Assembly: GCA_002441125.1 (NCBI GenBank)
Contig: DJVI01000015.1
Coordinates: 62,001-126,000, forward strand
DNA from: Caldifarciminota bacterium UBA6260
GTDB lineage: Bacteria > Hydrothermota > 32-111
Direction of reading: 5' to 3'
Length of the DNA: 64,000 bases
Within the stretch, counting starts at the first letter, position 1. Each line of letters starts with the position of its first letter. This document shows, piece by piece, positions 25,188 through 32,105 of this stretch. A program made the position numbers and the translations under genes. Below the pieces are notes generated by a model. It did no database searches. It was not told the DNA's origin and saw only the letters and a program-made list of their open reading frames with translations.

Positions 25188-26390
25188 CTAACTTTTAAAT
25201 ATGAATCTTAAAATTTCAAGAATTTTATTTAGAAAAACCAAATTGCCACCTGTTATCCAAGAAATCAAAAGGATTACAAAATAAAAAGTAATAATAAAAA
25301 TTATAAAACCTTTGAAATAATCTTGTGCTTTCAAAGTACCAAGCAAAAGTGGTTCCCTTGAAAGGTAAGCACTTGCAGCGTAAAGCTCCTCTCCAATTAT
25401 AGTATAATCACAAGATGTTATAAAAAATGGCAACTGTGTTACAGCATCTGTTCCTGCTATCTGAATAGCACCTGTTGTATTTCCTGCTTCAGCCATGATG
25501 AGTGATTCAGCCCAAAACATTCCGAGAAGTAGGTTTGTGGCTGGTTTCTCTCTTGTCATTATTCCTGAAACTGCAGCAGCGTATCCAAACTGAGAATCAG
25601 TTAAGAAGAATATATCGTTATCGTTGTAAACATCTGGTCTTCCGGCTTCAGAGTAAGATTCTTTAACAACCTCTTTGGCAACAGTCATAACTATAGGATC
25701 CCTGTTTGGAACTATAAGTTTTGTTTCATACTCCGCAATCTTTTTTGCTACAGGGCCAAGAATGTTCAAAGATGCTATAGTAGCTATATCTGACATTGAA
25801 GAAGAACCAGGGACATAAAGTACAGGTCTTCCCATCTCTGTTGCTCTTCCAACAGCTTCATCGAGTGTATCAAGACCTGAGATCTTCCTTACAAAAAGAT
25901 CCTTTCCCTTTCTAACACTTTCAACAAGGTAGATTATTACCATAGTGTAAATTATTATCATAAGTAAAAGTATAGTTTTATCAGTTTTAAAAAGATCAGC
26001 TTTTGGAGAAAAATCACCTATCAAACATTTCTCAGATTCGTTACCCAAACTATCTGAAACCGCAAGATAATATTGGTATTTTTTTTGATAGGATAATCCC
26101 TCATCAACTATTTTTACCGGAAAGGACTGAAAAGTTTTAACATTTTTAAAAACTGTATCATTTAACTCTTTCCTGTAAAGTTTGAATAAAGAGTTGTTCC
26201 CTTCAAGAACCTTTTGACATGAGATCTCGAGTTTACTTCCGTCATCGTTGGATACATCTTTAATTTGGAACTCTTTAACAATAGTTGAATCAACTCTAAC
26301 TACTGGTTCATCTTTTGAAGTTTCATTCTGAGGGAATGTTATTATAAAAGAAAGAATTATAAAAATGAAAAAGAAGATTTTGTTTTTCAT
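25188..26390 (-). CDS. DUF6754-type membrane protein, copy 1 (component D)
   Basis: 400 residues from ATG 26390 (AAAGGAG upstream); the TTG at 26411 is rejected because it would bury the signal peptide. Signal peptide, a fibronectin III-like outer domain (SKLEISCQKVLEGNN, YQKKYQYYLAVSD), a helix near 135-155, then the cytoplasmic domain RKISGLDTLDEAVGRATEMGRP, ETKLIVPNRDPIVM and TQLPFFITSCDYTIIGEE, and a C-terminal helix. It heads the first of two tandem modules, right after the barrel-sandwich protein gene. Confidence 0.75.
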   Translation of the reverse strand: MKNKIFFFIFIILSFIITFPQNETSKDEPVVRVDSTIVKEFQIKDVSNDDGSKLEISCQKVLEGNNSLFKLYRKELNDTVFKNVKTFQSFPVKIVDEGLSYQKKYQYYLAVSDSLGNESEKCLIGDFSPKADLFKTDKTILLLMIIIYTMVIIYLVESVRKGKDLFVRKISGLDTLDEAVGRATEMGRPVLYVPGSSSMSDIATIASLNILGPVAKKIAEYETKLIVPNRDPIVMTVAKEVVKESYSEAGRPDVYNDNDIFFLTDSQFGYAAAVSGIMTREKPATNLLLGMFWAESLIMAEAGNTTGAIQIAGTDAVTQLPFFITSCDYTIIGEELYAASAYLSREPLLLGTLKAQDYFKGFIIFIITFYFVILLISWITGGNLVFLNKILEILRFIFKS

Positions 26391-26400
26391 TTTACTCCTT

Positions 26401-27522
26401 TTATTCTTCAATCAATTCAACATTCGCTCTTGGAAGCACTATCCTTTTACCATCCTCAAATTCAAATTCAAGAACCCTGACATGTGCTTCAGTTTCAATT
26501 TTTTGCAACTGTGATGGGAGCCCAACAACTTTTCCTATTGCACCAAAATATGGCTGTCTTATTATTCTTACTACAGAATTGATATCCATTCCCATCTCAG
26601 CATGTTTCGATTCTTCAACAATAGTATCTATATCGTATGTAACTATAACTTCGGGTCTCATAACACCAGCCCTTATCTGAGTTGCACCATTTATTGAAGC
26701 CCTCTTACCATCATTCTTTGAAAGAATATCGAAAGTTTTCTTCGCCATAGTCATCTGCCCGAACCCTTCTGTAACTATAACTGTAACTCCCTTCTCTTCC
26801 TGCCCGGTTATAGCAACACCTATCTCCTCACCAAGAAAATCCTTCAGATCCTTATCATCTATTCCACCAACAACAATACCTATAACTCCCTTTTTAACAC
26901 ATTCGTTTAAAATTTCACTTGTAACAAGGGATCCACCTATAACTATTTTTCCTTTCAAATCTTCAGTTATATCATTTTTAGTTAAAACATAGTCAGGTGA
27001 TTTAGCAACAAGTTTCAACTCTCCCTTTACCTCTCCACCTATTCCGAAAATACCCTGAATGAATGTCGCTGGTGTTTGAACAACTATACCTTCATTCTCT
27101 ATAACCTCAACAACTTTTCCGTTAACATAAGCATCTATTTCGACCTTTTTTGGAGGTTTTCTTAAAGTCAACATTCCAGTTATATCAGAATAGTTTTCAA
27201 CTATTCCATCGATAGGAGAAGGTATCGATGTTTTGAACAATCCTAAAAATCCTTTAGATTCAGCTATTATCTGATCTTTTTTTATCTTATCTCCAATAGA
27301 AACTTTCAAAAATGAACTCGCCTCTTTTGGAGGAACTCCAAGTTTTCCAGCAAGATTCAATCTCTCAACATCTCCTGGAAGTTCTGTCCTAGCAACTATA
27401 TCATCAGCTTTCACTAAATCTCCAACTTTAACAAGAACCTCTCCTTTTAAAGGTAATCTACGCTCTTTTTTTACTATTGCCTTTTCTGTAACTTTTAAAC
27501 CAGGTGTATATGAATGTGCCAT
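26401..27522 (-). CDS. Barrel-sandwich-hybrid (RnfC/lipoyl-like) protein of the MutL-DUF6754 cluster
   Basis: 373 residues, predicted soluble, no signal peptide. Two hammerhead-like segments are visible: LPLKGEVLVKVGDLVKADDI (about 23-45), then VSIGDKIKKDQIIAES with IPSPIDGIVENYSD (about 75-115), patterned on RnfC and lipoyl domains. The biotinyl motif EAMKM and the lipoyl motif ETDKA are absent, although a lysine follows AES. The rest is glycine-rich (GIVVGGIDDKD, VTVIVTEGFGQMTM). It follows the MutL-like gene by 11 bases and probably bridges it to the membrane module. Confidence 0.65.
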   Translation of the reverse strand: MAHSYTPGLKVTEKAIVKKERRLPLKGEVLVKVGDLVKADDIVARTELPGDVERLNLAGKLGVPPKEASSFLKVSIGDKIKKDQIIAESKGFLGLFKTSIPSPIDGIVENYSDITGMLTLRKPPKKVEIDAYVNGKVVEVIENEGIVVQTPATFIQGIFGIGGEVKGELKLVAKSPDYVLTKNDITEDLKGKIVIGGSLVTSEILNECVKKGVIGIVVGGIDDKDLKDFLGEEIGVAITGQEEKGVTVIVTEGFGQMTMAKKTFDILSKNDGKRASINGATQIRAGVMRPEVIVTYDIDTIVEESKHAEMGMDINSVVRIIRQPYFGAIGKVVGLPSQLQKIETEAHVRVLEFEFEDGKRIVLPRANVELIEE

Positions 27523-27533
27523 AATTCCTCCAT

Positions 27534-29327
27534 TTATTTCTCAGGATAGACATTTAAAGCTTTTATCCATTTCTTCAACTTTTCTACCCTTTCATTATCA
27601 TTTTCCGGGAGTACAAAAGGTCTTCTTCCTCTTGCATCAACTATAACTCCAACTACTCCACCCTCAAGTTCAGCCTCAACCTCTTTACCTTTACCGTTAC
27701 CAAGGTCAAGTCCCTTTGCAACACTTATTACAGCTTTTACTTTTTTGTTAAGTTCAAGAGGTATAACTCCCATATCGCCAAAATTGAATACGAATTCTTT
27801 ATCATCAAATTTTATCCTAACAGCTTCCTGCCCTTCCTTAATATTTCCCATAGGTGCTATACATGAACCTAACCTTATCAAACAGTCCTTTTCGAAAACT
27901 TCTGTTGCCGCTTTTTCATGAACGGTTGATAAGACACCAAGTTGTGGCATCATGAATATAGAATCAACTGTAAGCATGGTTATACCTTCAGGTAAAAATG
28001 CATCTATCATCATAAGAGCTGACTGTACTCTTCTTGGTGCATGAGAAAGAACTCCACCTGAGCCGACTATAAGGTTTAGTGTAAGCATGTTAACAAGTGT
28101 TTCTCCTGTACTCGTTTGTTCAAATGCATCGGAAATCGTTCTTTCTTTTTGAACTCCCTTAAGACCAACAGCCATAGTTTTATGTTGTTCGAGAGCGAGT
28201 CTTAAAGCTTCTCTCGAAATAGCTTGTTCTATCTGTAACTCATCCAAAGTTGATGGAATCGTGGTTGGTCTTATCATCTTATTTCGTATCCTGTTTCTAA
28301 GATCCTTTTCATCCATATGGAATGGAACCCATCTCATAATATTTTTAAGTCCAGCTTCTTTAACAACATTTGAAATGGAATAACTCATACCAAGGTTTGC
28401 TGAAACTGTTCTGTTGAAAGTGTTCTGGAAGTATGAGAAAACATCCGTTGTTGCTCCTCCAATATCAACTCCCAAAACCTCTATCTTATCCCTTTTCCCT
28501 ATAGTTTCAATCAAAAGACCAACGGCACCTGGAGTTGGCATTATTGGAACATCAGTCATATCCATAAGTTTTCTGTAACCCGGTGCCTGAGCCATAACAT
28601 GTTCCATGAAAAGATCATGTATTTTATCCCTTGCTGGTTTTAAATTCTCTTTTTCAAGTGTTGGTCTCAAATTATCAACAATATAAAGTGCAGTTTTCTT
28701 TTCAAGCCTTTCTTTTATCTCATCAACAGCTTTATTGTTACCAGCATATATTACAGGTAGTTTATACCCAGCACCAAATCTTGGTTTTGGATCAGCTGCC
28801 TGGATTATCTCGGCGAGTTGGACAACATGCGTTATGGTTCCTCCATCTGTTCCACCAGAAAGGAGTATCATATCAGGTCTTAATGTTCTAATCCTTTTTA
28901 TCCTTTCATGGTCCATCCTCTTATCGTTTGTTGCAATAACATCCATAACTATCGAACCTGCACCGAGCGCAGCCCTTGCGGCAGATTCGGCACTCATTTT
29001 GTCAACAACACCAGCAACCATCATCTGTAAACCACCACCTGCAGAAGATGTTGAAATGTAGATGTCAACTCCATCACCTTCACTCTTCTCTCTTTTTATT
29101 ATATTGTCTCCATCCAAAATCTTTATTCCAGCGAGTTCTTCAACCTCTTTTATTGCGTTGAGAACACCCTTTGTAACATCTTCATAAGGTGCTTCAACTG
29201 TTGTGGGAGCTTCACCTCTAACTATCAAACGATATTCGTTTTCTCTTTTTTCTATCAAAATAGCTTTTGTTGTGGTGGATCCACAATCAGTTGCAAGTAT
29301 TCTCGTAATTTGATCCTTCTCTTTCAT
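27534..29327 (-). CDS. MutL/GlmL family ASKHA ATPase
   Basis: 597 residues. The N-terminal phosphate-binding motif ATDCGSTTTKAILIE and the mid-protein LGVDIGGATTDVFSYF are the actin-like ATPase signatures, with MILLSGGTDGGTITH between them. This is the glutamate mutase L (MutL) family, whose characterised or proposed role is to chaperone or reactivate B12-dependent mutases. No glutamate mutase S or E subunit is in the window, so here it may serve the adjoining membrane system. It overlaps the 110-residue gene by 4 bases and has GGAGG upstream. Confidence 0.82.
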   Translation of the reverse strand: MKEKDQITRILATDCGSTTTKAILIEKRENEYRLIVRGEAPTTVEAPYEDVTKGVLNAIKEVEELAGIKILDGDNIIKREKSEGDGVDIYISTSSAGGGLQMMVAGVVDKMSAESAARAALGAGSIVMDVIATNDKRMDHERIKRIRTLRPDMILLSGGTDGGTITHVVQLAEIIQAADPKPRFGAGYKLPVIYAGNNKAVDEIKERLEKKTALYIVDNLRPTLEKENLKPARDKIHDLFMEHVMAQAPGYRKLMDMTDVPIMPTPGAVGLLIETIGKRDKIEVLGVDIGGATTDVFSYFQNTFNRTVSANLGMSYSISNVVKEAGLKNIMRWVPFHMDEKDLRNRIRNKMIRPTTIPSTLDELQIEQAISREALRLALEQHKTMAVGLKGVQKERTISDAFEQTSTGETLVNMLTLNLIVGSGGVLSHAPRRVQSALMMIDAFLPEGITMLTVDSIFMMPQLGVLSTVHEKAATEVFEKDCLIRLGSCIAPMGNIKEGQEAVRIKFDDKEFVFNFGDMGVIPLELNKKVKAVISVAKGLDLGNGKGKEVEAELEGGVVGVIVDARGRRPFVLPENDNERVEKLKKWIKALNVYPEK

Positions 29328-29656
29328 TTATCCTCCTTAATATCCTTCTTCTTTCTCTTATGTTGATTTTCAAAATCTTCTATATACCTTATAAGTTTTT
29401 CAACAGAATCTCTCTCTTCAAAAATAAGAGATGCTTCACGGTACTCTTTTATGTTAAAAAATGTCAAAATTATTGGTTCCAGAAAAATCATTATCTGAGC
29501 ACTTATGAAATTCATAGGTTTTATGGATTCGAGAAACATTATAGCTGGAGCTGTCAAACTCCTCTTTACAATATTCTCAGCTATCTTTTTTAATATCTCC
29601 TCTTTCCTTTCAAGAGGAATCTCTTTTGGACTAACAGGTTGAAAACTCTTATCCAT
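29324..29656 (-). CDS. Small conserved protein upstream of the MutL-like gene
   Basis: 110 residues, function unknown. A cationic N-terminus leads to an amphipathic or hydrophobic middle, LTAPAIMFLESIKPMNFISAQIMIFLEPIILTFF (split over two helices), then a charged helix with EERDSVEKLIRYIEDFE. It overlaps gcvPB upstream by 8 bases and the MutL-like gene downstream by 4, so the three are co-translated. I believe similar small proteins accompany this cluster elsewhere (recollection, not checked). Confidence 0.6.
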   Translation of the reverse strand: MDKSFQPVSPKEIPLERKEEILKKIAENIVKRSLTAPAIMFLESIKPMNFISAQIMIFLEPIILTFFNIKEYREASLIFEERDSVEKLIRYIEDFENQHKRKKKDIKEDK

Positions 29657-31103
29657 TATTTTCCCTGTACCAGTTTACAAAAAGATTTTTCAAAGCGTAA
29701 ATATCATCAGGTCTTGAAACTGGAGTTGATGAAGGTGCACTTTTAACTTTTTCAGGATCATTTTTGGCTTCCTCATCTATCTTTTTCATAGCTTCTATGA
29801 AAGAGTCTAAAGTTTCCTTTGATTCGGTTTCGGTAGGTTCTATCATTATCGCTTCGGAAACTATAAGTGGGAAATATACTGTTGGAGCGTGGAAACCGTA
29901 ATCCAAAAGTCTTTTTGCTATATCGAGAGTTGTAATGTTGTAATCCTTTTTATGTTTTCTTCCACTGAAAACAACCTCATGCATAGTTTCATTTTTGTAA
30001 GGCAGATCGTATATATTCTGAAGTTTCCTTTTAATGTAATTAGCGTTAACTATTGCCATCTTTGAAGCCTCACTCAAACCATCCCTTCCCATAACTTTTA
30101 AATAAGCCCAAGCTCTTATCATTATGTTTACATTACCATAGAATGAATGTAAAGATCCGATAGATTTTTCAGGATAATCTAATGAATATTTCCCATTTTC
30201 AAATTTTACTATGTAAGGTGGAAGAAAATCTTTTAATTTTTCCACAACTGCAACTCCACCTGCACCGGGTCCACCACCTCCATGTGGAGTTGAAAAAGTT
30301 TTATGAAGGTTGATATGTAAAATATCGAATCCTATTTTTCCAGGCTTTACTATTCCCATAAGTGCGTTCATGTTAGCTCCATCCATATATATAAGTCCAC
30401 CTTTACCATGAACAATCTGAGAGATCTTCTCTATCCTGCTTTCAAAAATTCCAAGTGTGTTTGGATTGGTTATCATTATTCCTGCTGTATCCTCATCCAT
30501 ATTCTTTTCAAGATCGTCAAGATCTATTTCGCCATTTTGATCAGATTTTATCTGAACAGCTTTAAAACCTGAAAGTGTTGCTGAAGCTGGATTTGTTCCA
30601 TGTGCTGAATCTGGAATAAGTATCTTTGTCCTCTTTTCGTTTTTACTCTTAAAATAATCACTTATAATCATCATTCCAGCAAACTCACCATGCGCACCGG
30701 CAACTGGTTGCAAAGAGATTTTAGAAAATCCTGTAACTTTCAAAAGCATATCCTGTAATTCATACATTATCTGAAGTATCCCTTGAACATCATCCTCATC
30801 CTGATATGGATGTAATTTTGTAAATTTCGGATTTGAAGAGATATCTTCGTTTATAACTGGATTGTATTTCATCGTACATGATCCCAAAGGATAAAATCCC
30901 TTTTGAAGATGATGGTTTTTGTTTGAAAGTAAAACAAAATGTCTCAAAAGATCTATCTCTGAGACAACAGGCAATGATGTTTCTTCTTTTCTGAGATTAT
31001 CACTTTTTATACAATCTGAGAGTTTTATTGGAAATTGGTTTTCAGGTAATGAAACAATATTTGTATCTTCATCTGATAATTTAAAAATCAATCTATCATA
31101 CAT
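29649..31103 (-). CDS. gcvPB: Glycine dehydrogenase (decarboxylating) subunit 2
   Basis: 484 residues, the usual length of the C-terminal P-protein subunit. The PLP-binding lysine lies in HINLHKTFSTPHGGGGPG; other family stretches are GSCTMKYNP near the start, AGAHGEFAGM, and DGANMNALMG. With GcvPA it decarboxylates glycine and passes the aminomethyl group to lipoyl-GcvH. No gcvPA, gcvH or gcvT is present; gcvPB heads the operon alone, so partners must be elsewhere. No glycine riboswitch is visible in its short leader. Confidence 0.95.
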   Translation of the reverse strand: MYDRLIFKLSDEDTNIVSLPENQFPIKLSDCIKSDNLRKEETSLPVVSEIDLLRHFVLLSNKNHHLQKGFYPLGSCTMKYNPVINEDISSNPKFTKLHPYQDEDDVQGILQIMYELQDMLLKVTGFSKISLQPVAGAHGEFAGMMIISDYFKSKNEKRTKILIPDSAHGTNPASATLSGFKAVQIKSDQNGEIDLDDLEKNMDEDTAGIMITNPNTLGIFESRIEKISQIVHGKGGLIYMDGANMNALMGIVKPGKIGFDILHINLHKTFSTPHGGGGPGAGGVAVVEKLKDFLPPYIVKFENGKYSLDYPEKSIGSLHSFYGNVNIMIRAWAYLKVMGRDGLSEASKMAIVNANYIKRKLQNIYDLPYKNETMHEVVFSGRKHKKDYNITTLDIAKRLLDYGFHAPTVYFPLIVSEAIMIEPTETESKETLDSFIEAMKKIDEEAKNDPEKVKSAPSSTPVSRPDDIYALKNLFVNWYRENNG

Positions 31104-31131
31104 AACTACTCCTTAAAATTTTTAAAGAATT

Positions 31132-31160
31132 ATTTTATATTAACAAGATAATAATGTCAA
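31132..31160 (-). promoter_or_regulatory. Promoter of the gcvPB-DUF6754 operon
   Basis: Minus strand TTGACA (31155-31160), 17-base spacer, TAAAAT (31132-31137). It sits inside the first of two direct repeats, between divergent genes. Confidence 0.6.
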
Positions 31161-31189
31161 CAATTTAATTTCTAAAATGTCAACAATTT
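31153..31189. repeat. Direct repeat AATGTCAACAATTT, two copies
   Basis: Identical 14-base copies at 31153-31166 and 31176-31189, 23 bases apart start to start, between divergent promoters. The first contains the -35 box of the gcvPB promoter. The spacing of about two helical turns suits a dimeric regulator, though chance in AT-rich DNA cannot be excluded. Confidence 0.5.
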
Positions 31190-31192
31190 TTA

Positions 31193-31220
31193 TTGAAAAA
31201 TTTTTTAAAATTATTATAAT
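31193..31220 (+). promoter_or_regulatory. Promoter of the secreted-protein gene
   Basis: TTGAAA (31193-31198), 16-base spacer, TATAAT (31215-31220). Translation starts at ATG 31249 behind GGAGG. Confidence 0.7.
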
Positions 31221-31248
31221 TTTTTCAGGGAAATTTTGGAGGGAAAAT

Positions 31249-32019
31249 ATGAAAAGATTCTTTCTTTTATTCTTTCTTTTAATTACAGTTTTAACTTTAT
31301 TTTCTTACGATTACTACCTTCAGAAAGATGATGGGACTTTTGATTTGTATTGGTACGGTAATGTAAGAAGGGCTGTCAAATATTACCTCTCCGATACATG
31401 CACCTTGAAGGTTGTATATTGGGGAAGATACACAAAAAGAAGTGAAACTGATACTATATTGATTTTCAACGATAATTCTGGTATTCCCGGTTCAACAATT
31501 TACTCTGATACACATCTTGTAAACACAAATAGTTTCCCACTACTTGTTTCTGATACTGTTGTTACACAGGTATTGCTATGTAACACATTCTATGTTGGAC
31601 TATTTTCAAGATGTCAGGATCAACCTTCCAACGCTTTGGCATACTTCCTTTCAGATTCAACACCATCTTTTAACTCTTTCTGGGATAGCATCGGAACTTG
31701 GGTAGTTCAAAGAAGAGGTGATTATATAATTCAAGCTAAAGTTTCTGGACCAGAAGGAATAAGTTTAAGATTATATGAAGAGAATCTTTTGGATGAAAAG
31801 AAAAAAGATAACAGGTTTAACATTTCTTTTGAAAACAATTCAATAATGTTAAACAACATACTCTATTTTAAAATGATCGATAAAAGTGGAAGAAAAATCA
31901 TAGAAGGAAGTTCGAAAAATGTTCTTATTGATTTAGACAATTTAAAAAGTGGTATTTACTTTTTAATAGTTAAAGATATTAATAACAAAACATACACTAA
32001 AAAATTCACAAAGTTTTAA
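31249..32019 (+). CDS. Secreted protein with type IX-like C-terminal sorting domain
   Basis: 256 residues from ATG 31249, fixed by GGAGG at 31238-31242; an upstream in-frame start has no ribosome site. A signal peptide (KRFFLLFFLLITVLTLFS) precedes a beta-rich body with no family I recognise (YYLQKDDGTFDLYWYGNV, FNDNSGIPGSTIYSD). The last 70 residues match a type A sorting domain: DLDNLKSGIYFLIVKD then a basic KKFTKF end. It is the only plus-strand protein gene here besides rpsT, with its own promoter and terminator. Confidence 0.7.
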   Translation: MKRFFLLFFLLITVLTLFSYDYYLQKDDGTFDLYWYGNVRRAVKYYLSDTCTLKVVYWGRYTKRSETDTILIFNDNSGIPGSTIYSDTHLVNTNSFPLLVSDTVVTQVLLCNTFYVGLFSRCQDQPSNALAYFLSDSTPSFNSFWDSIGTWVVQRRGDYIIQAKVSGPEGISLRLYEENLLDEKKKDNRFNISFENNSIMLNNILYFKMIDKSGRKIIEGSSKNVLIDLDNLKSGIYFLIVKDINNKTYTKKFTKF

Positions 32020-32053
32020 AAAAATATTTCACAGTTTAAAATAAAATCAATGG

Positions 32054-32080
32054 AAAACGCCCCTAATTAAGGGGCGTTTT
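32054..32080. terminator. Bidirectional rho-independent terminator
   Basis: AAAACGCCCCT, loop AATTA, AGGGGCGTTTT. It separates two convergent genes (secreted protein on plus, peptidase on minus) and can serve both. Confidence 0.9.
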
Positions 32081-32105
32081 CGGGAGGGGGTTGAGGAAGA
32101 TAGAA

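Larger units (their letters stand above)
19623..26390 (-). repeat. Tandem duplication of a four-gene membrane module (D-C-B-A twice)
   Basis: Genes at 25188, 24502, 23639 and 23034 are followed by 21736, 21086, 20240 and 19623 in the same order, with pairwise paralogy along each protein. Copies have diverged, so this is an old duplication rather than a recent one or an assembly artefact. Confidence 0.85.

Noticed and set aside
31104..31248. Possible glycine riboswitch before gcvPB
   Set aside because: The leader between promoter and start is under 35 bases and has no paired structure.
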